Shown here: positions 18,797-27,909 of the stretch, piece after piece
How the letters are laid out: each line of letters begins with the position of its first letter
Position numbering within the stretch: position 1 is the first letter of the stretch
Assembly (NCBI RefSeq): GCF_014196335.1
Contig: NZ_JACIDM010000002.1
Span: forward strand, 682,001 to 746,000
DNA from: Brevundimonas lenta
GTDB taxonomy: Bacteria > Pseudomonadota > Alphaproteobacteria > Caulobacterales > Caulobacteraceae
Direction: 5' to 3'
DNA length: 64,000 nt
Position numbers and translations under genes: made by a program
The notes under the pieces: model-generated
Seen by the model: only the letters and a program-made list of their open reading frames with translations
Told to the model about the DNA's origin: nothing
Databases searched by the model: none

Positions 18797-19608
18797 TCCG
18801 TCACTCCCAGGCAAGCCTCGGAAGCCGCGCGGCGGCGCTGATCGTCGTGCTGCTGACGGCCGTCTGGCTGGCGGCGACGCCGGCGATGGCCGCCCCGATC
18901 TTCCCGCAGCTGACCGGTCGCGTGGTGGATCAGGCCAACCTGCTCACCCCGGACCAGGAGGCCGCGCTGAACACGCGGCTGGAGACGCTGGAGCGTGACA
19001 CGACGAACCAGTTGGTCGTCGTCACCGTGCCGGACCTGCAGGGGTACGAGATCGAGGAATACGGCTACCAGCTGGGTCGGGCGTGGGGCATCGGGCAGGC
19101 CGGCAAGAACAACGGCGCCCTGCTGATCGTCGCGCCCACCGAGCGAAAGGTGCGGATCGAGGTCGGCTACGGCCTGGAGGGCGTTCTGACGGACGCCCTG
19201 TCCGCCGTGATCATTCACAATCAGATCCTGCCGCCCTTCCGCGAAGGCCGGTATGACCAGGGCATCGAACAGGGCGTCACAGCCATCGAGGAGCAGCTGA
19301 GGCTGGATCCCGCCGAGGCGCAGGCGCGCGCCGTGGCCGCCGAACAGCCGCAGGCGGAAGCTCCGATAGGCCCAGCCCTGCTGATCATCGCGGTCTTCGT
19401 CTTCCTGGCCCTGGGCCTGATGGGGCGGATCGCCGGCGGACGACGTCGGCGCGGCGATGGCGTGGCTCCCATCCTGATCTGGGCGGCCTCCGAGGCGCTG
19501 CGTAACAGCGGGCGCGGAGGCGGCTCGTCGTGGGGCGGCGGGGGTGGCGGCGGCTTCGGCGGCGGCGGCGGAAGTTTCGGCGGCGGAGGCGCATCGGGCG
19601 GATGGTGA
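18793..19608 (+). CDS. TPM-domain (YgcG-like) membrane protein with Gly-rich tail
   Basis: A 271-residue protein starting at GTG 18793, overlapping the lemA stop by 4 nt (GTGA). It has a signal peptide (cleavage near AMA-AP), a TPM domain (about 40-165; LTGRVVDQANLLTPDQEAAL, RKVRIEVGYGLEGVLTDA), one membrane helix (GPALLIIAVFVFLALGLMG) and a cytoplasmic glycine/serine tail with repeated GGGGFGGGGGSFGGGGA. This layout is standard for the YgcG family that pairs with LemA. TPM domains have been described as phosphatase-like in plants, but catalysis is not shown here. Confidence 0.9.
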   Translation: MIRHSQASLGSRAAALIVVLLTAVWLAATPAMAAPIFPQLTGRVVDQANLLTPDQEAALNTRLETLERDTTNQLVVVTVPDLQGYEIEEYGYQLGRAWGIGQAGKNNGALLIVAPTERKVRIEVGYGLEGVLTDALSAVIIHNQILPPFREGRYDQGIEQGVTAIEEQLRLDPAEAQARAVAAEQPQAEAPIGPALLIIAVFVFLALGLMGRIAGGRRRRGDGVAPILIWAASEALRNSGRGGGSSWGGGGGGGFGGGGGSFGGGGASGGW

Positions 19609-20294
19609 TACGGCACGATTCCAACGCCCACGCCCGCATCGCCAAGGCGATCGCCGAGGCGGAAACCCGGACCTCGGGCGAGATCTTCTGCGTCCTGGCC
19701 AAGAAGGTGTCGCCCTATCGCGACGTGTCGCTGGCCTGGGCCGCCGCGGCGGCGTTGATCCTGCCGATGGCCCTGATCCCGCTGGGCTTCGAGCCGGGCT
19801 GGATTCCGGGCCTGGGCGCCGGCTGGGAGGCGGCGCATCTGGCGGCGCGCGAAGCCACGATCGGCCATGCACTGACGGCCTACGCCCTGATCCAGGCGGC
19901 GATATTCGTAGTCGTCTTCCTGCTGACCTCGATCCCGCCGATCCAGCGGATGGTGACGCCACGCAGCGTGCGACGAGCCCGGGTCCGCAAGGCGGCCATG
20001 CGGCAGTTCCTGGCGCATGGCCTGCATGTGACCGAGGCCAGGACCGGCGTGTTGCTGTTCGCTTCGCTGGCCGATCACCAGGTGGAGGTGATCGCCGACA
20101 AGGGCATCCATTCGCGGGTCGACCAGTCCGTGTGGGGGGATGCGGTCGAGGCGCTGTCGCGCGGCATGAAGCGGGGCGATTCCGCCGCCGGGTTCGAGGC
20201 CGCCGTCGCCCTGTGCGGCGCAGTGCTGGCCGAGCATTTCCCGCCCGCTGAACGCGACGTCAACGAGATCGAGGACAAGCTGGTCATCATCTGA
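19602..20294 (+). CDS. Second TPM-domain membrane protein
   Basis: A 230-residue protein translationally coupled to the preceding gene: the ATG at 19602 overlaps its last codons. The longer open frame upstream is only the Gly-rich repeat read in another frame. It begins HDSNAHARIAKAIAEAETRTSGEIFCVLAKK, a truncated TPM start. Two membrane segments follow (about 47-69 and 96-120), then the second TPM half: VTEARTGVLLFASLADHQVEVIADKGIHSRV. The TPM domain is thus interrupted by two membrane helices. There is no signal peptide. It completes a LemA-TPM-TPM operon. Confidence 0.87.
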   Translation: MVIRHDSNAHARIAKAIAEAETRTSGEIFCVLAKKVSPYRDVSLAWAAAAALILPMALIPLGFEPGWIPGLGAGWEAAHLAAREATIGHALTAYALIQAAIFVVVFLLTSIPPIQRMVTPRSVRRARVRKAAMRQFLAHGLHVTEARTGVLLFASLADHQVEVIADKGIHSRVDQSVWGDAVEALSRGMKRGDSAAGFEAAVALCGAVLAEHFPPAERDVNEIEDKLVII

Positions 20295-20370
20295 GCGCCC
20301 GGTCCGCGCCCCTTTGGGGTCGCATTCAGGGACGAAAGACCTGCACGCCCCCGCGGCCGCCCGGAGCCCC

Positions 20371-21108
20371 ATGCCACGCCTGCTTACCTATAACGTGCAC
20401 CGATGCGCAGGCATGGACCGTCGCGTCGATGTCGCGCGCATCGCCGGCGTCATCGCCGAGCATGAGCCGGATATCGTCTGTCTGCAGGAGCTGGACGTCG
20501 GTCGCGCGCGAACAGGGTTCGTGGATCAGGCCAGCTCGATCGCCAAACAGCTGTCGATGACCTTCCACTTCCACGCGGCCATGCAGGTCGAGGCGGAGCT
20601 GTACGGCGACGCTATCCTGACCCACCTTCCCGAGCGTCTGGTTCGCTCAGGCCCCCTGCCGTCCGTGCGCGGCGTGCCCGGTCTGGAGCCGCGCGGCGCC
20701 CTGTGGGTGGAGATCGAGATCGGCGCGGCGAAGCTGAACGTCTTCAACACCCACCTGGGGCTCGTTCCCCGTGAGCAGCGGCTGCAGGCGGCGGCGCTGG
20801 TCGGCGACCAGTGGCTGGGCCATCCCGACTGCACGGGACCGACCCTGCTGACCGGCGACTTCAACGCCACCTCGGTGACCCGGCCGTATCAGACACTCGT
20901 CCGGAAGCTGGCCGATTGTCAGCGCACGCTCGGGCTGAAGCCGTCGGTGAAGACCTTCCCGTCCAGCTTCCCCGCCATCCGCATCGATCACTGCTTCACC
21001 AGCCCCGAAGTGGTCGTGACGGGGGTGAAGGCGCCGTTCTCGCCCCTGGCCCGGATGGCGTCTGACCACCTGCCCCTGATCGTGGACTTCGAGGTCAGGG
21101 GGGCGTGA
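20371..21108 (+). CDS. Endonuclease/exonuclease/phosphatase family protein
   Basis: A 245-residue metal-dependent hydrolase of the EEP superfamily. I use the ATG at 20371 (MPRLLTYNVHRC), since the family begins at that strand. The active-site set is present: TYNVHRC, CLQELDVGR with the metal Glu, GDFNATS, RIDHCF and SDHLPLIVDFE with the final His. Family members cut DNA, sugar phosphates or phospholipids, so the substrate is open. The gene converges with the phospholipase D gene and their ends overlap by 14 bp. Confidence 0.9.
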   Translation: MPRLLTYNVHRCAGMDRRVDVARIAGVIAEHEPDIVCLQELDVGRARTGFVDQASSIAKQLSMTFHFHAAMQVEAELYGDAILTHLPERLVRSGPLPSVRGVPGLEPRGALWVEIEIGAAKLNVFNTHLGLVPREQRLQAAALVGDQWLGHPDCTGPTLLTGDFNATSVTRPYQTLVRKLADCQRTLGLKPSVKTFPSSFPAIRIDHCFTSPEVVVTGVKAPFSPLARMASDHLPLIVDFEVRGA

Positions 21109-22582
21109 GCGCCCTGCGGCGGTGCGACGTCAGCCGCCGCTTCCATGGACGGAACGCATCGTCCGGAGAGATCGGGTCGCCCAGCTGGAACTCGGCGATC
21201 AGCTGTTCGATGTGCGACGGCGGCGTCGCGCCCAGAACCTGCATCCGGCCGCTGTCGAAACGCTGGATCGCCTCGCCGACCGATCCGCTGAGGGCCTCGG
21301 CGGCGGCGTAACTTTCCGCCGACACGCCGATCCAGTGACCGATGGTCCGATGGCGGAAGCGGCGGATCGCCTCGCGCCCCGCCTCGGTTCCCGGCTCGGC
21401 GGCGATATCGCACTCGGTGTCGAAGCCCAGCGACCGGTTGTTCAGATTGGTCGAGCCGATGCGCAGGATTTCGTCGTCGTAGATCGACATCTTGGCGTGG
21501 ACGATGATGCGCTCGCCCGATCGCGTATGCGGGGCGAAGGCGAAGAAGCGATTGTGCCGGTCAGCCTGCTCCAGCCGAAACAGGACCTCGGACCGGGCCG
21601 TGTCCATGGCCATCTTGTCGAACCAGCTGGGGCTGGCGCCGGTGGACACCAGAACGATCTCCGGCCCGTCCTCCTCGCCGAGACGTTCGGCCAGGGCGGC
21701 GGCGATCACCGGCGAGGTGAAATACTGGTTCTCAAGATAGATCAGCCGCTTCGCACGGCGGATCGCATCCAGATGCAGGGCCTCGTTCTCGCGGATGTCC
21801 GCGCGGGCGCCCTCCCTCGGCTCGGTGCGGGCGATGGCCACAGGGGTGTCGAGAAGATCCGGCGGGACGTCGTCGGGCCACGGGTCGCCTGGCGCCGTCT
21901 CGACGACCGTGCGCTCGCCGGTGGCGCGGTACCAGCGCTCGCGCGCCAGATCGCCCAGCGCCCGGGCGGCGGGGCCGTCCATCACGCACATGACCTCGTG
22001 CCGGGGCGACGCGATCAGGCCCGAGGGCATGCAGCGACGGGGGTCGTCGCTGTGGTGCTCTGGCGAGTCCCAGCGATCGACCGAGATGTCGCCGCCGCCG
22101 CAGAAGGCGACGGCGTCGTCGATGATGACCACCTTCTGATGGTGGCAGGCGCCCATCGCGGCGGGGGAGTCGAGCCGGAACTCGACCATCCGCTTGCGGA
22201 ACCAGCCCTGGGCGCGCTGGGGGAAGAAGCCCTGGGACGCGGCGATCAGCAGCGGCGATTTCCAGATCAGCAGGCGGACGTCCAGCTCTGGCCGGGTCTT
22301 CACCATCATGCGCAGCAGGTGGCCGATCTCGTCGGCGGGGCCGTAGCCGGGGGCCTCGGGGTGCAGGCGGGTGCGCGGATCGAATTGCCAGCCGAGCACG
22401 ACGACCGACTGCTGCGCCTTGTCGAGGGCCGACCGCAAGGCGGCGAAATAGGCTGCGTTCTCCATGAGCACGGCGAACCGGCCCGCGGTTTCGACCCGCC
22501 AGCAGTTCCGGCCGGGCGCAAACAGATTATCGCTCTGGTCTTTCATGCCGTCCGGCCTGACCGATTCGCGTGACGACGACAT
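21095..22582 (-). CDS. Phospholipase D superfamily protein
   Basis: A 495-residue enzyme with two HKD motifs: His148-Lys150-Asp155 (CHHQKVVIID) and His362-Lys364-Asp369 (IIVHAKMSIYD), each followed by GGGD or GSTN elements. The double motif and the length fit phospholipase D or transphosphatidylase-type proteins that form a phospho-His intermediate. No signal peptide is visible, so it probably acts at the cytosolic face or is released in another way. It is convergent with the EEP hydrolase; both could act on phosphodiesters of lipids, but that link is inference. Confidence 0.9.
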   Translation of the reverse strand: MSSSRESVRPDGMKDQSDNLFAPGRNCWRVETAGRFAVLMENAAYFAALRSALDKAQQSVVVLGWQFDPRTRLHPEAPGYGPADEIGHLLRMMVKTRPELDVRLLIWKSPLLIAASQGFFPQRAQGWFRKRMVEFRLDSPAAMGACHHQKVVIIDDAVAFCGGGDISVDRWDSPEHHSDDPRRCMPSGLIASPRHEVMCVMDGPAARALGDLARERWYRATGERTVVETAPGDPWPDDVPPDLLDTPVAIARTEPREGARADIRENEALHLDAIRRAKRLIYLENQYFTSPVIAAALAERLGEEDGPEIVLVSTGASPSWFDKMAMDTARSEVLFRLEQADRHNRFFAFAPHTRSGERIIVHAKMSIYDDEILRIGSTNLNNRSLGFDTECDIAAEPGTEAGREAIRRFRHRTIGHWIGVSAESYAAAEALSGSVGEAIQRFDSGRMQVLGATPPSHIEQLIAEFQLGDPISPDDAFRPWKRRLTSHRRRALTPP

Positions 22583-22740
22583 GCGCCTCCCCGTTCAGGA
22601 GACGCGCGCCGCCCCTTTCCGTTCCATGCGTTGCACGTGACGGTCAATGGTGACGCTTTCTTCATGCGGCGGCGCATTGTTATGCACCGGGTTTCGGCGC
22701 ATTATGTCCGCCGTCATATGGACAGGGGAGTGATCGGCGA

Positions 22741-22932
22741 ATGCAGGCGCTGATCGAAATCATCGCCGGCTTTGTAGCCATGCTCGCCGCTGCGGCCCTG
22801 TCGCAGTTCGGCCTGGACATGGACGCGCCGCAGAAGCCCCAGCGTGAGATTCACCGCGTCCGCGATTGCGGCGGCGACAACGCCTCCGCGTCGATGCTGG
22901 CCGTGACGTCCGAGCGCAAGCAGGACTGCTGA
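22741..22932 (+). CDS. Small hypothetical exported or membrane peptide
   Basis: A 63-residue product with a hydrophobic N-terminus (ALIEIIAGFVAMLAAAALSQF) that could be a signal peptide or membrane anchor, followed by a short polar tail ending in Cys. AGGGGAG lies about 10 nt before the ATG, which supports translation. It stands alone between the divergent phospholipase gene and the TipN-like gene. I recognise no family. Confidence 0.5.
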   Translation: MQALIEIIAGFVAMLAAAALSQFGLDMDAPQKPQREIHRVRDCGGDNASASMLAVTSERKQDC

Positions 22933-23057
22933 TCCCTTCGGGGACGTCCACCGTGAATCGTCCGGATCGCCTTTGCGCGTCGCGATTGAGCCGCTAGGGT
23001 CGTCATGCCCCTACGCGTGCGCCAAATGACGCCGTTCCGAGACGAGATCGCCGCCTG

Positions 23058-25595
23058 ATGAAGCCTCCCCGCCAACGGCCCCCTCTGGATCTGACCGAGC
23101 CCGCTCCGGAGCCGCCGGTAACGCTGGCCGAAGAGATCGGGACCCCGTCTGAGGTCGCCCCCGAGGTCGACCCGGAGTCCGCGCCTTCGACCGAGCGTCC
23201 AATGTCCGAACGCCGCCGTCGGCGCCTCGCCGAGGAGCAGCGCATGGCCGCCGAGCGCGCCGCCGCGGGTGACACCCTCCGCATCCACGCCGTGATGGAG
23301 ACCCCGGTCGCACAGCCCGCGCCCCTGGCCGAGACTGCAGACACGTCGCCCGCTCCTTATTCGCCACCGCCCGCACCCGCCGTGCGTTCGCGCAGCGCCA
23401 CGCCCCCTCCGTCCGGCCGGCACGCCTATCTGCTGGCCGGCATGGCCGCGACACTGTGGATCGCCGGCGTCGCCGCCTGGGCCGCGTTCGAGTTCGGCGC
23501 GGGATCGATGGAGCTGGATCCGCTGCGGCTGGCCGTCTACGCGCTGATCGCCCTGGCCCCGGCCGGTCTGGCGATCATGCTGGCGCATGCGGTGCGTCAG
23601 GGGGCCGGCCTTGCCGCCGAGACCCGACGGGCCCGTGAGCTGTCGGAAGCGCTGATCGCCCCGACCGCCCTGGCCGCCCAGCAGACCGGAGAGGTGCTGC
23701 AGAGCCTGCGGGTCGACATCGACCAGGCGTCGCTGGCGGCCGAGCGCGCCCGCAACGACATGGCCCTGCTGCGCGAGGCGCTGGCGCAGGAGACCACCCG
23801 CCTTAACGAGGCCGCGGAAAACGCCGGCCGCACCGCCCGCCGTCTGGCCGAACAGCTGGGCAGCGAGCGCGAGCAGATGACCGTGCTGGGCGCCCAGCTG
23901 GACGATCAGGCCACCGGCGTGATCGACGCCGTGGAGCGTCAGTCGCGCATGGTGGTCGACGCCTCCGACCTGGCCCAGACGCAGTTGCGCGAAGCCGAGG
24001 CCGCCCTGGCCGCCCGCGCCGCCGACCTGGCCGCCGCCGCCGGCGAGGCGCAGGACGCCGCCCGCGTCGCCGCCGACGACCTGTCGCGGCAGACGCTGCG
24101 GCTTGAGAACGCCGGATCGGGCGTCGCCGAGCAGATCCAGTCGGTCGAGGAAGGCCTGGGCCAGCAGCGCGCCGCCCTGGTCACCGCCGCCTACGCCCTG
24201 CGCACCGACCAGGAGGACTTCTCCGCCCAGGTCGAGAGCCAGCGTGCGCAGTTGAGCGAGCAACTGTCCGCCGCCCGCACCGCCGCGGGCGAACTGGGCG
24301 AGACCTCCAACCGCACGACCGAGACCGTGAAGGATCTGGTCGAGGCCGCCACCGACCAGTTCCGCGCCCTCGTCGAAATGTCCCAACGCGAGGCCGACGG
24401 CTTCGACGCGGCGACCAAGGTGGCGCTGGACCGGTTCGAGGCGCTGGCCGCCGAGGCGCGCGACGCCCTGGTGGAGGAGACCCGCCGCGCGCTCAGCGCC
24501 CTGCAGGCCACCGCCGAGGAATCCCGCATCGCCGCCGCCGAGGCCACGGAGCAGGCGCAGGTGCGCGCCGACCGGCTGGGCGAGTCCCTGTTCGACGCCG
24601 CGCAGAAGGCTGACCAGGCCGCCGACGCCCGCGTCGACAGCGCCCGCCGCATCGTCCAGGAGACAGGCGGCCTGATCGACGAGGCCGGCGAACGCGCGCT
24701 GGAACGTCTCGAGCTGATGGTCGAGCGCATGGACGCCGCCCTGTCCCGGATCGACGAGAACATCGGCGATCTGGACGAACGCTCCGCCCGCCTGCCGGAG
24801 GAGGCCCGCAAGCGGGTCGATGCGGTGCGCAGCTCGGTCGAGGAAGGCCTGGCCGCCTTGTCGGCCGCGTCGCAGAAGGCCGCAGCGGACACCGAGGCGC
24901 TGGACGCCGGCTTCCAGGAGCGGGTGCGCCGCAACTACGACATGCTGACCGAGGCAGTACGCCTGATGGGCGTGGTGTCGGGCGATACGCCGACGACGAC
25001 GCGTCGCCGGGAACCGATCGCGACCCCGCCCCCCGAGCCGGAAGCGCCGCGGGCAGGACGTTCGGACGAGCCGCGCGGCTTCGGCCTGCGTGGCCGGCTG
25101 AAGCTGGAGCCGGCGCCCGGCGGACCGACGCCGCCTCCGGCCGGACTGGACTGGGCCGACCTGGTCGACGACGGCGGCCCGGGCGAACCGCCGCTGGATC
25201 TCGACACCCCGGTGATGCCGGCCGCCGATCCCGCCGCGACCGAGGAGCTGGGCCAGCGCGTAGTCGCGGCCATCCGTCGGATGGGCGTGGATCCGAACGC
25301 CCTGCTGCCCCGCTCGCGGGTCGAGGAGGCCGCCCAGGCGGTGACCGACCGCGATCCGGACCGGGCGCGCCAGATCGTGCGTCGCGTCGCCCCGGCGGCC
25401 GTGCGCAGCGTTTCGCGCCGGGTGCTGACCGATCCGGCCCTGCGCGCCGACGCCGAGAGCTATGTGCGGGCGTTCGGCCGGGAGCTGGCCGCCCATGCGA
25501 GCTCGGGCGACGGACCGGCGGTGCTGGGCCGGCTGACCTCCGACGGCGGACGGGCGTTCATGCTGCTGGACGCCGCCATCGGCGATCTGTCCTGA
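23058..25595 (+). CDS. tipN: TipN-like polar localisation coiled-coil protein
   Basis: An 845-residue protein. It has a proline-rich, partly basic cytoplasmic start (1-120), two membrane helices (about 123-145 and 157-178) and then roughly 480 residues of Ala/Glu/Gln/Arg heptads forming a long coiled coil (about 185-660). A Pro-rich linker follows (about 665-735), and a compact end domain with VVAAIRRMGVDPNALLPRSR and GRAFMLLDAAIGDLS. Two N-terminal membrane helices plus a long coiled coil match Caulobacter TipN, the birth-scar protein that marks the new pole and orients the division axis. The match is by architecture and lineage, so orthology needs alignment. Confidence 0.65.
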   Translation: MKPPRQRPPLDLTEPAPEPPVTLAEEIGTPSEVAPEVDPESAPSTERPMSERRRRRLAEEQRMAAERAAAGDTLRIHAVMETPVAQPAPLAETADTSPAPYSPPPAPAVRSRSATPPPSGRHAYLLAGMAATLWIAGVAAWAAFEFGAGSMELDPLRLAVYALIALAPAGLAIMLAHAVRQGAGLAAETRRARELSEALIAPTALAAQQTGEVLQSLRVDIDQASLAAERARNDMALLREALAQETTRLNEAAENAGRTARRLAEQLGSEREQMTVLGAQLDDQATGVIDAVERQSRMVVDASDLAQTQLREAEAALAARAADLAAAAGEAQDAARVAADDLSRQTLRLENAGSGVAEQIQSVEEGLGQQRAALVTAAYALRTDQEDFSAQVESQRAQLSEQLSAARTAAGELGETSNRTTETVKDLVEAATDQFRALVEMSQREADGFDAATKVALDRFEALAAEARDALVEETRRALSALQATAEESRIAAAEATEQAQVRADRLGESLFDAAQKADQAADARVDSARRIVQETGGLIDEAGERALERLELMVERMDAALSRIDENIGDLDERSARLPEEARKRVDAVRSSVEEGLAALSAASQKAAADTEALDAGFQERVRRNYDMLTEAVRLMGVVSGDTPTTTRRREPIATPPPEPEAPRAGRSDEPRGFGLRGRLKLEPAPGGPTPPPAGLDWADLVDDGGPGEPPLDLDTPVMPAADPAATEELGQRVVAAIRRMGVDPNALLPRSRVEEAAQAVTDRDPDRARQIVRRVAPAAVRSVSRRVLTDPALRADAESYVRAFGRELAAHASSGDGPAVLGRLTSDGGRAFMLLDAAIGDLS

Positions 25596-25613
25596 GGCGT
25601 TCGCGCACCGGGT

Positions 25614-25638
25614 GAATCGCGGTTCCTGATCGCGATTC
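25614..25638 (+). terminator. Hairpin after the tipN-like gene
   Basis: GAATCGCG (25614-25621) pairs with CGCGATTC (25631-25638) around a 9-nt loop, 18 bp after the stop. There is no T-run, so termination by this hairpin alone is uncertain. Confidence 0.4.
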
Positions 25639-25714
25639 AGCTTGACGCGCCGCGGGGGATGGCGACACCGTTCGCCGCTCTCGTCATGTAACCGTCACAC
25701 GTGAGGTCCGAGCC

Positions 25715-26311
25715 ATGGCTGACATCGCTCCGTCGCCTTCCGACGCTCGCCCCGGGATCGTGATCTGCGCCTGGGACGCGGGCGAGACCGGCTGGGACCC
25801 GATCGAGGACCTGTCCGGCGAGCCGTGGAGCCCGAACGGGGCCCGCACCGTGGCGGTGGCGTCAGCCGATCCCGAAGCCCTCGCATCGACCCTGACCGAC
25901 CATTTGCGCGACCAGCGCTGCCGGGCGCTGTTGCTGGTCGGACGGACGCGGCGCAGCGACGGCTTCCGTCTGCAGATGCGGGCCGAGAACCGGTCGCTGG
26001 ACGGCGAGCATCGCCAGACCGAGGACGGGCCGGGCGTGGCCCGCGCCACCGCCCCGGTCGCCGAGATGGTGCGCGCTTTGCGGGAGGCCGGAATGGCCGC
26101 CGGGGCGACGTCCGACGCCGAGGAGGATGCCGGCAGCTATCTGCTGTATCGCATCCTGGCCAATCTGCCGGACGGCGCCGATACGCCGGCCATCGGCCTG
26201 TTGCGGGCACCGGAGAATGAGCCGGACGCCGCCGTGCAGCGGGCGGTGAAGACCGCGGCCCAGGCGATGGCGCGGCAGATGGCGCCCCTGCCCCGCTCGC
26301 GCGCCGTCTAG
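25715..26311 (+). CDS. Pyroglutamyl-peptidase-like protein lacking the catalytic Cys
   Basis: A 198-residue protein. Its middle reads like peptidase C15: MRAENRSLD in place of the ERVAIN strand, then ATAPVAEMVRALREAGMAAG against the family ATLPVKAMVKAIREAGIPA, then DAGSYLLYRILANL where active enzymes have AGTFVCNHVMYGLL. The catalytic Cys is therefore Leu, and the later IHVP His strand is replaced by IGLLRAPENE. I infer a C15-fold protein without peptidase activity. It lies 119 bp downstream of the tipN-like gene and overlaps the convergent MFS gene by 4 bp. Confidence 0.6.
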   Translation: MADIAPSPSDARPGIVICAWDAGETGWDPIEDLSGEPWSPNGARTVAVASADPEALASTLTDHLRDQRCRALLLVGRTRRSDGFRLQMRAENRSLDGEHRQTEDGPGVARATAPVAEMVRALREAGMAAGATSDAEEDAGSYLLYRILANLPDGADTPAIGLLRAPENEPDAAVQRAVKTAAQAMARQMAPLPRSRAV

Positions 26312-27462
26312 GCCAGACGCGACCGCAGCGGCAGCGCGGCCAGCAGGCCCACGGCCGACATGACCGCCATCGCCGCATAGCCGCCGGCGCCGAAGCGGTC
26401 GTAGAGCGGACCCGACGCCGCCGTGGCCAGACCGATCAGAGCGCCGGCCGAGAGGACCGAGCTGAGCGTCTGGGCGGCCGTCTGGCTGTCGCGGGGGGCG
26501 AGCTTCTCGACGATCTGGACCCCGGCCAGGAAGGTGGCGGCGAAGGTCAGGGCGTGGAGCGCCTGCAGCGGCCAGAGCAGCCAGAGCGGCGGGGCGAAGG
26601 CCATGGCGGTCCAGCGGATCACGGCGGCGATGGAGCCGACGACGAGCATGCTCCATGGACCGATGCCGACGCGGCGGCGCCACGGCTCGAACAGCCACAT
26701 CAGGCCGATCTCGACGACGACGCCGAAGGCCCAGAGCTGGCCGGTGACGGCTTCGGAGATGCCTTGCGTCTTCCAGAGGATGGCGGAGAAGCCGTACTGG
26801 AAGGCGTGGGCGGCCTGGACCGCGCCGACGGCGAAGATGGCGGTCATGAAGACCGGATCGACGACCAGCCGGCCGAGGCCGCGGAAGCGATCGCGTTTCC
26901 TGAGCGGCGCGCCGTCGCCGACGGGCTCGCGCGGCAGGGCCAGGGCGGCGACGACGCCGATGAGAGCGCCCATGACCGTGAGCCAGACGACGATGACGTC
27001 GATCGGCGCGGTCAGCAGCCAGGCCCCCATGCCGACGTTGACGGCGACGAAGGCGGCGGAGCCGAAGCCGCGCGGCAGGGCGAAGGTGAAACCGTCGCGG
27101 GCGGCCAGACGCATGGTCATGACGTCGGTCAGCGGGATCAGGGCGGCGGCGGCGGTGGCGCCGACGAACCAGCAGACAGCCTGGACGGCGAAGAGGTCCG
27201 TCAGTCCCGCCCCGCCGTAGCCGAACGCCATGACCAGGCCCAGCAGGGCGATGGGGGCGCGACGGGTGCGGAAGCCGTCGGCCCAGACCGCGAGCAGCGG
27301 GCCGGTGACGATGCGGCCGAGCATGGGCGCGGCGAGCAGGACGCCGATCTGGGCGCCGCTGAGACCCTGGGCCCGGAACCACAATCCGGCGAACGGCAGG
27401 GACACGCCGCTGGCTCCGAAGAGCAGGATGTACTGCAGGGCCATGCGCCGGGCGGAGTTCAT
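26308..27462 (-). CDS. MFS transporter, MFS_1-like (HcaT-type)
   Basis: A 384-residue inner-membrane protein with about 12 hydrophobic segments. It has the short loop-2/3 signature GRIVTGPLLAVWADGFRTRR after helix 2 and the matching SQTAAQTLSSVLSAGALIGLA region in the C-half. The N-terminal LQYILLFGASGVSLPFAGLWFRAQGLSGAQIG resembles the HcaT/LacY-like MFS_1-like group. Substrate unknown. It is divergent from DUF423, with 47 bp between the starts. Confidence 0.85.
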   Translation of the reverse strand: MNSARRMALQYILLFGASGVSLPFAGLWFRAQGLSGAQIGVLLAAPMLGRIVTGPLLAVWADGFRTRRAPIALLGLVMAFGYGGAGLTDLFAVQAVCWFVGATAAAALIPLTDVMTMRLAARDGFTFALPRGFGSAAFVAVNVGMGAWLLTAPIDVIVVWLTVMGALIGVVAALALPREPVGDGAPLRKRDRFRGLGRLVVDPVFMTAIFAVGAVQAAHAFQYGFSAILWKTQGISEAVTGQLWAFGVVVEIGLMWLFEPWRRRVGIGPWSMLVVGSIAAVIRWTAMAFAPPLWLLWPLQALHALTFAATFLAGVQIVEKLAPRDSQTAAQTLSSVLSAGALIGLATAASGPLYDRFGAGGYAAMAVMSAVGLLAALPLRSRLA

Positions 27463-27509
27463 GGCGGCCCATAGCAGACGGCGGGGATTCTGTCGGCTAG
27501 CGTGGCCGG

Positions 27510-27881
27510 ATGACCGTGAATCGCTCCCTCGCCGCCTTCGCCGCCCTGAACGGGGCCATGGCCGTCGCCGTCGGCGCCTTCGCCGCCCATGGCGCGGGTC
27601 CGGCGATCAAGACCCTGCTGACGACGGGGGCTCACTACCAGATCACCCACGCCCTGCTGGCCCTGGCCTGCGCCCTGTGGCCGGCGCGGGGGAAGCTGGT
27701 GACCGTCGCGGGCTGGCTGGGATCTATCGGCGGGCTGATCTTCGCGCTGGCGCTGTCGTCGATCGGGCTTCTGGGGCTGAGGGCGATGGGAGCGGTGGCG
27801 CCGATCGGCGGCGTTCTGATGATCGCGGCTTGGCTTTTGCTCGCCTTTGCCGCATTGCGGACACGACCTGACAACGCCTGA
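27510..27881 (+). CDS. DUF423 family membrane protein
   Basis: A 123-residue protein with four membrane helices. The family signature AALNGAMAVAVGAFAAHG at the start, YQITHALLALA and GSIGGLIFALALSSIGLLGL are all present. DUF423 proteins (YgdD-like) are widespread inner-membrane proteins without an established function. The gene is followed after 28 bp by pip on the same strand. Confidence 0.92.
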   Translation: MTVNRSLAAFAALNGAMAVAVGAFAAHGAGPAIKTLLTTGAHYQITHALLALACALWPARGKLVTVAGWLGSIGGLIFALALSSIGLLGLRAMGAVAPIGGVLMIAAWLLLAFAALRTRPDNA

Positions 27882-27909
27882 CCGTCCCGCAGAAAAGACC
27901 CGATTGAGT

